The position numbers and the translations under genes are program-made. This document shows, in pieces, positions 17,950-27,719 of a stretch of 64,000 bases of DNA. Within the stretch, counting starts at the first letter, position 1, and every line of letters starts with the position of its first letter. The notes under the pieces are model-generated. The model made no database searches and was not told the DNA's origin. It saw nothing but the letters and a program-made list of their open reading frames with translations. The DNA comes from Tritrichomonas musculus (Eukaryota; Parabasalia; Tritrichomonadida; Tritrichomonadidae): NCBI GenBank assembly GCA_039105265.1, contig JAPFFF010000005.1, positions 6,867,501-6,931,500 of the forward strand, in the 5' to 3' direction.

Positions 17950-18203
17950 TTGATATGATCTTTTCTTTTTGAATTATAGCTCTTTTTAATTTTATACGTT
18001 TTTTAAATAATCGTTATTGACTATACAATTTTTTTCAAAAATAAAAACGTATAAAATCGTTTTTTAGAAAATACGTTTTTTTTTTTACCAATTTAAGTGA
18101 GATCAGGGCATGTACATTCAAATTCACCGTCCACTTTTTGAAAAGAGCTCATGACATCAACATTTGATAGCTATCTATCCTTTCGGGTTACAATTTTTAC
18201 CGA
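17950..18203. other. AT-rich spacer, no gene seen
   Basis: A loose inverted repeat (TTTATACGTTTTTT near 17992 and AAAAACGTATAAA near 18044) is the only structure noticed. From about 18110 to 18203 the base composition is more balanced, but no convincing protein was read. At 18204 the similarity to the Polinton polymerase begins. Confidence 0.4.
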
Positions 18204-19172
18204 GTCTTCATAGTGTTGAAGGTAGAATAATGTACAAGGTATTTTCCTGTTGAGCATATAATGGTCTTTGAACAATATCAGGTTAACTTCTCTTTTATAA
18301 TCAACAGACTATTTTTTCTTTTTGGTGTTGATTCTTGTTTCATACTTGTATTTATTAGGTTGTTCAACAACTCGAATGATACTAAAATTGCACTTGAACT
18401 TTTTAGCTACTTCTTCTATCTTGTTATTGGGTATGGTTCTTGTTTGAACAAAAAAGCGAAGGTCATCTATTTCATCATCAGTGAACACACCTGATTGAAT
18501 ACAAGCATATACAAAACAATCATCTCTGTAGTTCTCTTTCCTTACCTCATGAAAGATTTGATATGTAGATAAGTCTATAGGTGATAGATTGATATATGGG
18601 AAAAAACTACCTTCTGGTGTATTTCGATAGTCTTCATCAATTTCAACTTCATCATCATAGATTTCATGAGTATCCATATCTTGCATCTTGGTTCTAAAAT
18701 GAACACCATCATTTGTTTTGTTCATGTCAATAAATTGTACCTCATATCGAACTGGAATGAACATGTTTGAGATATATGGATTAGTGTCTGACTGGTCTTC
18801 ACTTAAATCAAGTTCTCCTGTTATATGACCTAATGTACTTTCGATGTTGTGCTTATCACTGAGTGTGAAGTACTTATAAGTTCCATCAAGTGATATTGCT
18901 TTAACAATAGGTCTTCCAACATGTTTCTTTTTATGTATCTTTCGTAGTGCTTCCGTAAATGCATACCTCTTATCTTCATCTTGGTTGATGTCTGTAGCAA
19001 AACCAATACCTTGTCCTGCAGGAATCATGAGCTTCCTCATTTCTTCTTTAAATTTGTCTTTCTTTTGGTATTGTTTAGCACGTCGATTATATTCACGACG
19101 AAACTGTGATTTGGTATCTGCATAGACATCTCCAATAGCATCTAAAAAATTATCTTCAATGTCCTTGTTCAT
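18204..19172 (-). pseudogene. polB: N-terminal part of pPolB in P2
   Basis: The protein starts MNKDIEDNFLDAIGDVYADT, nearly identical to the polymerase at 3424-6699, and covers the region that holds the putative Cys/His (OTU-like) boxes. The exonuclease and polymerase domains are not present here, so the copy is a fossil. The initiator-like TCACTT upstream of the start is kept as in P1. About ten amino-acid differences were seen over 300 residues. Confidence 0.88.
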
Positions 19173-19254
19173 GTTTAACATAAAATAAAAGTGAAACGAA
19201 AAAAATAAAAACAAAGAAAAAGTTAAAAAATTAATTTTTTAGTTATGACCTTTC

Positions 19255-20193
19255 TTATTGGGGGTAACCATCATCAACATCGATATCATCATCGAGATGT
19301 GGAAAATGATATTGAAACTCTCTTCCTTTCAACTTCATGTCAGAGTTCCATTGATATAAGTTCTTTTCCAACGTTTCACAGAATTGCTTGATGGCTTTCA
19401 TCACTTGCTTCGGTGATTGCCTCTTTTCATTTCTAAGGAAACTGCATGCATTGTCCAACTTCTCTTTCTCTTCTTGTGATAAGTATGGTTGAATACGATA
19501 AACGCTATTGGACAACTTCCATTTCATCAGCTCGAGTGTGTACATGTTTTGCTATTATCGACGTCTTGACTGAGTTCTTCGTCATTGTGATTTATGTCTT
19601 TAATGTTTATTTCTTCAGCAGTCATTCGAGTCTCCAACTTCGCTATTCTGTCTTTCAAGAATTCATTTTCTTCTCTTATTCGATCTATTTCTTCTTGAAA
19701 GTCGAATGGTCTAACATTATCTTCCTTAAAATCATCATTTACTTTCATTTCGTGAACACTTTTCGGTAGCTTATATGGTTCTCTGGGAACTGGTTCTTGT
19801 TCATGATCAACTTCTTCTCCTTCTATCTTTGTTTCTTCCTTTGGATTGGAACTGGGTTTTTGCATCACAGCAAATGCAGATGGTCTGGATGTAAGATTTG
19901 GTCTCGCGAGAACACTTGGAGATGGCGGTATTTGTTGATTAGAAGGAGGTGGAGGAGGAGGAGGAACTTGTATTGTATTATATGAGCGAGGTGGTGGAAA
20001 TACATAATTCGAAAATGGAACGTACGGCTTCTTCCTTCTTGCATCGTCTTCTTGCTTCAATCTTGCTAATGCTTCTTCTTCTTCAATCTAGCTGCTGCTT
20101 CTTCTTGCTTCTTCAATCTAGCTGCTGCTTCTTGCTCGAACTGCTGTTGCTGCTTCATGAAGGACTGCCTCATGGATTCAAGTTGTTCTGGGG
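19255..20193 (-). pseudogene. Coiled-coil protein copy in P2, broken
   Basis: This is the relative of the 479-aa protein at 1903-3342. The Pro-rich segment (PPPPPPPSNQQIPPSPS), the acidic linker, the coiled coil and the C-terminal domain can be recognised. It is more diverged than the adjacent polymerase piece, the charged N-terminal repeats are reduced, and several breaks are present. Confidence 0.75.
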
Positions 20194-20216
20194 TCATGTT
20201 CTTGATGTGATACCTC

Positions 20217-20493
20217 ATTCTTCATGTGATACCTTTTTGCTTTCATACTTCATTATTTTTTCTTTCATACTTTGTACTTCTTTTTTCTTTCTTTCACGAT
20301 ATGCCTTTTGTTGCTGCTTACGTGCTTCATTTCTTTCTTCAATTGTTGCATACTTTTGCTTTCTACCACGTTTTTCTTTTGTTTCAGTTTTTGCAGTATC
20401 AATATTTTTGAGGTTGTTGTTACTCTTGGACTTCTTCAACTACTTGATGATAGCTGTTCCCTTGAACTCGCCCAAATCTAAATTTTGGCTCAT
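20217..20493 (-). pseudogene. bZIP-like protein copy in P2, broken
   Basis: MSQNLDLGEFKGTAIIK at the start and RNEARKQQQKAYRERKKKEV later match the gene at 727-1017. It is broken (about one break). The long 19-bp array seen in P1 is absent; about two variant units (GGTATCACATGAA-like) stand at the matching place. Confidence 0.75.
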
Positions 20494-20569
20494 GATTTCA
20501 TTCGAGAAAAAAAATTGAATTATTTTTGAAAATTGAATTTTCGCAAACGAAATCACTTCATTTTTTAAA

Positions 20570-20872
20570 ATGTCTCGTTCTGGAAATGACTTCAAAGAAT
20601 TCCAAAAACAGCAAAAGCTTGCTATCAAAAATGCTCATGTTGAAATAGCCAATGCTATTAAAGAGGTGATATTTCTGTTCAACCAAAAAATAATAAACTC
20701 GACACCATCTACTGTCTGCATCATCTATGACCCTTTGATACAAGCAAACTTGAACAAGATTGCTGAAACGCTTACTCAAATGAATCTCACTAGCTGCGAG
20801 GTTTATCATAAAAAGATTCCTCAATCTCCCAAAACCAAAATCTATTGGCTTTCACGTACCGATGGTGTCTGA
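20570..20872 (+). pseudogene. 123-aa Polinton protein copy in P2
   Basis: It starts MSRSGNDFKEFQKQQKLAIK like the gene at 279-650 and is very similar over its first 90 residues. The end, including the acidic tail, differs and the copy looks broken. The initiator-like TCATTTT directly upstream of the ATG is conserved. Confidence 0.75.
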
Positions 20873-20966
20873 CTCGCAAGAGACACAAGAAGCTTCATCA
20901 CCAAAAGAGTAAGAGTAAAAAATAATTACTTCTAATTTTTTTTTTTTTAAAAAAAATTTTTTTATA

Positions 20967-20997
20967 AACTGCTTTCCAAATTTCCGTCCCTATCAAA
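20967..20997 (+). repeat. Left terminal inverted repeat of the 6.7-kb transposon
   Basis: It reads AACTGCTTTCCAAATTTCCG and continues to TATCAAA. It matches 27675-27705 in inverse orientation with one mismatch. TA precedes it. Confidence 0.9.
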
Positions 20998-21590
20998 AAA
21001 ATTGTGGGATATTGAGAGTATAAAAAAGTGGTTTCTATCAAATTCAATGATGACGGGAAAAAAAACACTTTTTTTTGAATTTTGAATATATAAAAAAATA
21101 AAACATTTTATTAATCAAAAAGTCAAAATAAAATTTTTTTTAAAATAAAATTAGTAAATTTGTATTATTATTTGGTCGAATAAATGAATGAATCATCTTA
21201 TATAAAGAAACAGAGAAACATCTTATACATTGGTGGCGCAAACTTTAATTAATTAATGTTGATTTTCATATTGACAATTATAGATATGATCATTTGAAAT
21301 ACTGATCTATTCCAAAGTCGCTAAAAAAAAATCTAAAAAAAGGGTAACCACATATGACCATTTGGGTTTCTTTCGGTGAAAATGATTTCGGACTTCTTTT
21401 CTAGTTTCTCTTCATGAATTTAAAATTTTTGGCAAATCTTAAACGGTTTATTATCATTTTAATTAATTTCTTATTATTTTTCATTTTTAAATGATATTTT
21501 TATTATTATTTAAATGGTATTTGTATTCTTTTTAAGAAATATTATTAATTTTGATTATAACTGCTTAAAATGGCGCCTTTTTTGTTAAAA
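20998..21590. other. AT-rich stretch inside the transposon, no gene
   Basis: No protein-like frame was seen. Near 21110 a short tract (CAAAAAGTCAAAATAAA) resembles the inverse of sequence near 27645, which may be a weak extension of the terminal inverted repeat. Confidence 0.4.
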
Positions 21591-21599
21591 ATAAAAAAA

Positions 21600-21683
21600 G
21601 GCGCTTTTTTTGATAAAACTAAAAAGGCGCCTTTTTTGCTGTAAATTAAAAGGCGCCTTTTTAGTTTTATCAAAAAAAGCGCC
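21600..21683. repeat. Perfect 32-bp inverted repeat with GGCGCC ends
   Basis: The left arm (21600-21631) begins GGCGCTTTTTTTGATAAAAC and ends GGCGCC. The right arm (21652-21683) is its exact reverse complement, with a 20-bp loop. Another TGGCGCCTTTTTTG lies just upstream near 21571. It lies about 90 bp before the ATG of the RCC1-like gene, so it could be a promoter element or hairpin, or a small MITE. A similar GGCGCCTTTTTT stands at about 38398, shortly before P3. Confidence 0.92.
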
Positions 21684-21773
21684 TCATCACTTCATTTAAA
21701 AAAATCGGGTCTAGAAATCATTTGCTAACAGTGATGCTGCATGGAAGCAGCCTTTTTGGTTTAATATTATAAT

Positions 21774-23560
21774 ATGACTACAGCAGCTCCTATTCTTATC
21801 CAAGATCTACCTGTTTATATAAGCTCAAAAACAGGAGAACCTGTAACGATATCAAAGTCAGATTTTTTATCTCTCTTCAATGATTTAGATTTCAAACCCG
21901 CATCAGAACCTTCAATAACGACAAGATTAAATCCTGATGGATCTCCATACGCATATGCTTCAGTTAATTGTGGAAGCCATGAACAAGCCATTGAAGCATT
22001 ATCACAAATTAATTTTACATTGATTAATAATGTACCAGACAAACCAGTCAAAAAAATCCAGAATTTCAACAAAAGCTTCAAAGAATTACTTTATTTTTCC
22101 GGCAAAAATGAGTCAAATCAACTTTTTTACAAAAAATCAGATTTCATATCACCGCCGATAATCTATCCTATTCAAAATCTATCGCCATCATATTCAGTGT
22201 ACAGTCAACATTCGATCATGATACTTGAGAACGAGAAAGCAGCTGCAGTTGGCTCGAACAAGGTTCATCAAGTAAGTCATTTAGCTCGGCAACTTTTTTG
22301 AGAATCAAACGATCGTCTCCGTTCAAAATTCAAAAGATCTCAAAATTGACTCATTTTCATCAGCTGTCTGTGGTTCTAAATATACCCTCTACCTCTGCAA
22401 TCCAACGATAAAATCAATCATTCGTTCCTCGCTTTGCAAAGCACAGCCAAAAACGCGACAGTTTTTGATCCTGGAAAAAAAGTGCCAGTTACATTATATG
22501 GAGGTGAAAATGTTTCAGCTGCAATTAACAGTGATGGAACTATCATCTTTACTAATCAGAAGGATTTCTTCTTTGCTCACCTGCCAGATAATGAGAAAGC
22601 AATCCAGCTTGCTTGCACAAATTAATTTGTTTTTGCTCTCTCAAAAAGTGGACACCTTTATCGTACCCCTTCAAATCCTTCCAAAAATACAGACAATATA
22701 GAATTCTCTTTGATCAATGAAGTATCAGATGTCACATTCGTTTGCATTGCTGGAACATCTGGACACGCCTTGGTAGTCGATGAAGACGGCCTTGTCTACG
22801 GAAGGGGAAGTAACGAGTGCGGACAACTCGGAATGAACTCGTTGGAAGAAGCCTTAATTAATAATTTCGTTAGACTTCCAAAGTTCTCTAAAAGCAAAAT
22901 AGTGTCCGTCTCTTGTGGCGTCGATCACTCACTGTTCTTGAACGAGAAGGGAGCAATTTACGCCTGTGGAAACAACCGAAGCGGACAACTCTTCTTCAGC
23001 AAATTGGAAATGGATGATTGCGGCATAAAACCGACAAAAACGCCAGTAAAGTCTGGCGCAACATTCTGCATTGCTGACAACGGCATCTCTGTTGCATTCC
23101 TCTACAGCCAACCGCCTCCATCCACGCCAAACCAGAAATATGAAAGCGACTTCATCGAATCACAATACTCTGAAAACGGAAACGATGAAGAAGAAGAAGC
23201 TCAAGAAAGCGACCAACAAGACAGCGAAGACAATGATAATGAAAACTCTAGAAGTGAAGAAAATGATAATGAAAACTCTAGAAGTGAAGACAATGATAAT
23301 GAAGATTTAGACAACGATGGTAGTGATAAAGAAAACTTGGACAATGAGAACAATTCTAGCGATGATGCTGATGACGATAAGACGATTGATTTTGATGCTA
23401 GTTACAAAATGCAGCTGAAGAGTGTTCATGAAGAAATCGATCAGATTGCTGAGCGTGTGAGCAAGCACAACGATGCCATCAACTGATTCATCAAAGAAAA
23501 CATTGAGATCAGCAAAACAATTGAGAAAATATCCCGCATTAATGCCATTAATTGGTTTTA
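21774..23560 (+). pseudogene. RCC1-repeat protein gene, broken
   Basis: The N-terminal part (MTTAAPILIQDLPVYISSKT) is followed by a segment that may be RRM-like. RCC1 blades are clear in the C-terminal half: GHALVVDEDGLVYGRGSNEC with GQLGMNS, and VSCGVDHSLFLNEKGAIYAC with GNNRSGQLF. An acidic low-complexity tail (Asp/Glu/Asn/Ser) and a short helical end follow. The gene is not functional as written. It has a frame change after 22286, a compensating change before 22440, an in-frame TAA at 22623 and probably another stop at 23484. RCC1-like beta-propellers are a large family in trichomonads. It lies inside the 6.7-kb transposon, so it was captured or was carried in by an insertion. Confidence 0.78.
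23228..23312 (+). repeat. 30-bp coding repeat, about 2.8 units
   Basis: AATGATAATGAAAACTCTAG plus AAGTGAAGAC or AAGTGAAGAA repeats in frame and encodes NDNENSRSED-type units in the acidic tail of the RCC1-like gene. Confidence 0.8.
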
Positions 23561-23716
23561 GCTTCTTGGATTTTGATTCACATCCATATCCAACTGTCAT
23601 TATGGACTATTCTTCAAATTATTCTTTACAAAATTTATAGCTTTATTTGGTGATATTGACATTGAAGAAGTGAATTCATATTTCGAATTGTTTTCAGATT
23701 TTGACGAGGCACTTTT

Positions 23717-24694
23717 TTGCATGGTGAAATGCTTTTTGAAGAAGATGAAGAAAAAGCAATTGAATACTATAAGAAATCCATTGAGAAAGGCAATTTAAAT
23801 GCAATGAAGAAATATGCTGATATCATTTATGAAAGCAATAAAGAAGAAGTGTTTAAATATTACAAAATGTCCGTAGACAAAGGAGACACATCTTCTATGA
23901 ACAACTACGCAATCATGCTTTACAAAGGCGAAGTTTGTGAATCAAATAAAGAAGAGGCAATTAGCACTTATAAGAAAGGAAGCAATTAAGAAGGAAATGG
24001 TAGGATATTTGAACATCGCTTCATCGTCACCTTGATCAGCAGCCATCTTGAAATAGTAAGCTGCTTCTGGCTTGTTTTTATCATTGCAAAGAATGCTAGC
24101 CATGCTGCACAAAGGTGATGGAATATCATCCAACAAAGGAAAAGCTGTTAAATATTACAAGAAAGCAATTGCTAAAGGAAACATTAAGCAATTGAAACTC
24201 ATGCAAAAATGCTCGAAATTGGTGACTGTGTTTCCGAGAATAAGGAAGAATCTCTTTATTATTACATGCTAGCGAAAGAAACAACTGTTGGTAAGTTGTC
24301 AACATATAAAAATAAGGATAATAAAGTTGGTTCTGAGAAAGAAGAAGAAGCAAGTTCACTCAAATCTTTGGCTGATAAAGGTGATGTAAATGCGATGTTT
24401 AATTATGCTGTTTTGGTTGAAAAAGGAGATGGAATTGATGCAAATAAAGAAGAAGCAATTGCTTCAGCAATGAATAATTATGCAAACATGCTTTATAAAG
24501 GTGAATGTGTAAAAGCAAATAAGGAAGAAGCTTTTAAATATTATAAAATGGCAATCAATAATGGAAACGATAATGCTATATTTAACTATGCAGTGATGCT
24601 TGAAAAAGGTTGTGGATCTCATCGTGCTGATAAAGAAAAAGCAGCTCATTTTTATAAATTGGCTGCTGATCAAGGTGACGATCTGTTGAGTTAG
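23717..24694 (+). pseudogene. Sel1-like repeat gene, broken and partly inverted
   Basis: Several Sel1-like (TPR-related) repeats are readable: EKAIEYYKKSIEKGNLNAMK, EEVFKYYKMSVDKGDTSSMN, EEAFKYYKMAINNGNDNAIF and EKAAHFYKLAADQGDD. Such alpha-alpha superhelical repeats bind proteins and are numerous in trichomonads. The plus-strand reading is interrupted at 23987, and a further frame change occurs near 24200. Between them a stretch of about 110 bp encodes a Sel1 unit on the minus strand (see next entry). One repeat near 24450 also looks shortened. The gene is clearly dead. Confidence 0.75.
23995..24105 (-). other. Inverted Sel1 repeat within a plus-strand Sel1 gene
   Basis: On the minus strand this stretch reads MASILCNDKNKPEAAYYFKM and AADQGDDEAMFKY, a good Sel1 unit. 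The flanking units at 23717-23989 and from about 24105 on read on the plus strand. The simplest reading is a local inversion of about 110 bp within the broken gene. Confidence 0.7.
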
Positions 24695-24792
24695 ATTCAT
24701 TCATAAATTCTTTAAAAATATTGAAAGAAATTTGTGCAAATTATTAAAAATTGTTTCTGATAATAATGCTGCTGTAAGCCGGGTCCTTCTGG

Positions 24793-25011
24793 TCATGAAA
24801 ATGACGTCACTTTTCTAGTGATCCCAGAAGTGTAAATCCAAGACTGCATTTTTTTGCGACGGGCGACGGCACTTCGAATGAAGTGATTAAAGATGTCCCT
24901 AGGATAGATGGATTCACACGACTTAAAAGGGCTGGATGATTCAATGCGTTCTTGAATCTGGGGATCTGATAGCATCTGCATACCCATTTTTTGGGTTAAT
25001 ATTAGGAACAA
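24793..25011 (-). CDS. Short unrecognised frame in a GC-richer patch
   Basis: A 72-codon open frame (MGMQMLSDPQIQERIESSS and so on) lies in a patch noticeably richer in G and C than its surroundings. DPQIQERI loosely recalls STI1-type helices, but the match is too short to name. It could be the remnant of another gene carried in the transposon. Confidence that it is a real gene is low. Confidence 0.25.
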   Translation of the reverse strand: MFLILTQKMGMQMLSDPQIQERIESSSPFKSCESIYPRDIFNHFIRSAVARRKKMQSWIYTSGITRKVTSFS

Positions 25012-25131
25012 TTTTTTTTAATTCATTAATCTTTCATTTTTTTAAAGAGTTATTTTTAATAAAAAAAAAATATCATAATAAAATTTTTTTTAGAATGTTT
25101 ATTAATTAATTAATTTTGTTTTAAATGTTTT

Positions 25132-27366
25132 TTAATCATCTTCTTCAATTTCATCATAATAATCATCTTCGTAATCTTCTTCGTAATCGTTTGAATCATA
25201 ATCATAGTCATCAAAATCATAATCATTATCATCTAGTTTTTGGTCTACAATATTTTGAGGAATGAATCCTTCGATTTCAGAAGGACATGCAACATATTTA
25301 AAAGTATTTTTCATAAAGTCATTAACCTTCCTTTCTATATCAAAAACCACATATTTTACCGATTTTGGATCAATTTGAAAGCCTTCAAATGTTTCAGATA
25401 TTAATTTCCATTGATGACGATTTCTTGCATTCATTTCATAAAGAATCCTTGTTTCATCTGGTGTGATCAAATGAGGAATGTAATCTCGATCAAATAGATC
25501 ATCAGGATTGACTTTTTTCCGACCTGCTGATAAGAAGTGTGAAATACTTCCTCCATAAACATCTCTGCACATTTCAAGACGATATTCAAACGACAAAATC
25601 AAATCGTTTATTAGCTCATAAGTGATTTGATTTTCCCAAATATCAACTAATAATGATTCAAGTTCTTCTTGATTTTTTGGTTGGTTTTCATATGCCATTA
25701 GTTTGTTCTTCATAATCGACCATACCATTTCAATAGGTGAAAGATCCGGTGAATTAGCTGGCCAATTGTACAAAACCATTGCATATTTTTCAATGTAATT
25801 ATATGTCTTGATTGTTTTATGTGAAGGGGCTCCATCTTGCTGGAATATGTACCTAAATTTTCCGAATTCATTATCTGCCTCAGTGAAAATATTTGAATCG
25901 GCAAGCATTTGCTGATAAACCTCAGAATTAATTTTTCCTTTCGGAAACATTAATTTTGATTTAAAATTTAATCCAATGGCCCCCCATGCCATGGTACCAA
26001 AAGTATATTTAGAATATTTAGCACACTTCTCTTCTCTAAAATCATTACACATGATCCATCTGCAATTATTATCTGGAGTTTGACAGAATCTGCATTCATC
26101 ACTAAATATAATGCATTTAAAAATACCACGGAAATGTGCCAGCATTTTAATTGAAAAATTGTATCGATTGAACTTGTGTGCCATCGTCAAAAATTGAATA
26201 TGTCGAGGTTTACGAAACCGAAATTTATTTTCAAATAATAAACGTATTATTGTTGAACGAGAAATTTTTATATCTGGAAATTTTCCTCTAAATTCTCTGA
26301 GCAATATCTTAGATGAAATGACTCCATTTAGTGCAGTTTGAACAATAAAGGCATGGTGTTCTTTGGAGTATCTTCTTATTCTTTTTTGATTTTGACCGAG
26401 TTGTCTTTCGATCCGTTTAAGTCTACTATCACCAATACCAAATTTGACCTTGGTTTGATAAGGCGAATGATTCTTTCTGAATTCAAAAATTTCAGAATCT
26501 TTTGCAGGTGATAGCATTGAAAATTGAAGAACTTTTTGTGTTGGCTTTGAAATATTTTGAATACTTCTACCATAAACTTTTTGTTGGTAAGTAGAATATG
26601 TTCTTACTCTCTTTCGATAGTATTCCTTGTGAACAACATTTTTCAATCGTTCCTTTTTTTGATTTGTTTTTACAAACTGTAAAAAGAGTTTTTCGCTCCC
26701 ATAAATAATTGCTATTTGGTCTACACATTTTTTTGCATCCCTGATATCAAAAAAAATGACATACCAGACACCTTTTATTATAACTTTTTGAATTGTTTCT
26801 TTTCGATCTCCTGAATTTTTAGTTATTTGATAACCTTCTTCAATGAGGAAAATTTTACCAAAATTAAGTAAACTTGTTTCTAGTTCATCGATTGTTAATA
26901 TGGAATACTCTTTTTTGGATGATTTTACAATGACAACAGAGGTCAAATTATCTGGATTTTGAGATGAATAATTGACCTGTATTGATCGTCCATCGGTTTT
27001 CTGAAATTTTACATTTGCCAATGCATCCTCTGCAGAACTAAGATTATAATACGAAACAAAAAAGCTTCCGTTTGCTTGGCAAATGTGACAATTCGATATT
27101 TGGCCAAATTTTGAAAAGGAATTCAAAAGAATTTGATAATTACAGCCAAAAGGGATATTTGACACAAATAAAGTATGGTAAATTTTTTTTTCGGGTCCAT
27201 TATCTGCACTCGTTTCAGGTGGTATGTCATAATCTATGGGAATACTTGGATTCATATATCCAACATAATAATTTGGCTGATATAAGGAAGAACATGAACT
27301 CGATGATTGTATTTGCACTTGATATTGATACGGGTAACTGAAAGATTGGACCTGGAAAGGAATCAT
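25132..27366 (-). CDS. RRM-Tc1/mariner transposase fusion, 744 aa
   Basis: The N-terminal third has one clear RRM (LFVSNIPF at about 66-73 as RNP2, GSFFVSYY at about 100-107 as RNP1) and a second, weaker one at about 140-235. A helix-turn-helix region follows (about 330-395). Then comes a DDE catalytic core: FSDE (Asp423), QQDGAPSHK (Asp511) and DLSPIEMVW (Glu546). The last two are 34 residues apart, the DD34E spacing of Tc1-type enzymes. A Myb/SANT-like segment (about 633-680) and an acidic Asp/Tyr tail end the protein. The frame is open throughout and all three acidic residues are present, so it may be active. It is the obvious source of transposase for the TA-flanked element around it. Confidence 0.9.
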   Translation of the reverse strand: MIPFQVQSFSYPYQYQVQIQSSSSCSSLYQPNYYVGYMNPSIPIDYDIPPETSADNGPEKKIYHTLFVSNIPFGCNYQILLNSFSKFGQISNCHICQANGSFFVSYYNLSSAEDALANVKFQKTDGRSIQVNYSSQNPDNLTSVVIVKSSKKEYSILTIDELETSLLNFGKIFLIEEGYQITKNSGDRKETIQKVIIKGVWYVIFFDIRDAKKCVDQIAIIYGSEKLFLQFVKTNQKKERLKNVVHKEYYRKRVRTYSTYQQKVYGRSIQNISKPTQKVLQFSMLSPAKDSEIFEFRKNHSPYQTKVKFGIGDSRLKRIERQLGQNQKRIRRYSKEHHAFIVQTALNGVISSKILLREFRGKFPDIKISRSTIIRLLFENKFRFRKPRHIQFLTMAHKFNRYNFSIKMLAHFRGIFKCIIFSDECRFCQTPDNNCRWIMCNDFREEKCAKYSKYTFGTMAWGAIGLNFKSKLMFPKGKINSEVYQQMLADSNIFTEADNEFGKFRYIFQQDGAPSHKTIKTYNYIEKYAMVLYNWPANSPDLSPIEMVWSIMKNKLMAYENQPKNQEELESLLVDIWENQITYELINDLILSFEYRLEMCRDVYGGSISHFLSAGRKKVNPDDLFDRDYIPHLITPDETRILYEMNARNRHQWKLISETFEGFQIDPKSVKYVVFDIERKVNDFMKNTFKYVACPSEIEGFIPQNIVDQKLDDNDYDFDDYDYDSNDYEEDYEDDYYDEIEEDD

Positions 27367-27674
27367 TCAAAACAATTTAAATTTTGTAATCAATAGGATG
27401 ACCAAAATTTCCTTTTGAAATTTTTTTAAAAATAAATTTAAATATATTATTAAAAAATAGATAAGTATTAATTATAATTATTTATAAAATAATAAATATA
27501 TGTTATTAAATTAATTTATAAAAAATAAAAGAGTAATATTTATTTTTGAAATATATATATATATAATATTTTTCAAAATAAAAAACTCAAACATTTTGAA
27601 TGTTTTATTTTTAATTGATAAGATAAAATATTTTTATTTTTTTATTTTTGACTTTTTGAATAAATACTCAGAAA
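27367..27674. other. AT-rich leader between transposase start and right end
   Basis: Only A/T runs and a TATATATATATATA tract (near 27551) are seen. It should contain the promoter of the transposase gene, but no clear initiator was recognised. Confidence 0.4.
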
Positions 27675-27705
27675 TTTGATATGGACGGAAATTTGGAAAG
27701 CAGTT
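27675..27705 (-). repeat. Right terminal inverted repeat of the 6.7-kb transposon
   Basis: On the minus strand it reads AACTGCTTTCCAAATTTCCG, matching 20967-20997 with one mismatch, and is followed by the target dinucleotide TA at 27706-27707. Confidence 0.9.
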
Positions 27706-27719
27706 TATGTCTTTTTTTA

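Larger units (their letters stand above)
20967..27705. mobile_element. Tc1/mariner-type transposon of 6739 bp carrying captured-looking genes
   Basis: The ends are inverted repeats: left AACTGCTTTCCAAATTTCCG and the same on the minus strand from 27705; 30 of 31 positions match (20967-20997 and 27675-27705). The target dinucleotide TA is present on both sides (20965-20966 and 27706-27707), as in Tc1/mariner insertions. P1 has an uninterrupted spacer at the corresponding place, so the empty site is known. Inside are a 744-aa transposase gene with RRM domains (minus strand), broken RCC1-like and Sel1-like genes and a perfect 32-bp palindrome. The element is several times longer than a usual Tc1/mariner element, which suggests that it picked up host DNA or later insertions. 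Confidence 0.83.

Noticed and set aside
24780-25010. GC-richer patch considered as a structural RNA
   Set aside because: No convincing stem pattern could be followed by eye and a minus-strand open frame fits equally well; left as an unrecognised frame.
20967-27705. Inverted repeats at 20967 and 27705 as termini of two Polintons facing each other
   Set aside because: P1 has continuous sequence at the matching spacer (226-278), both sides join P2 genes in the expected order, and TA flanks the repeats; an insertion into one Polinton explains all of this better.
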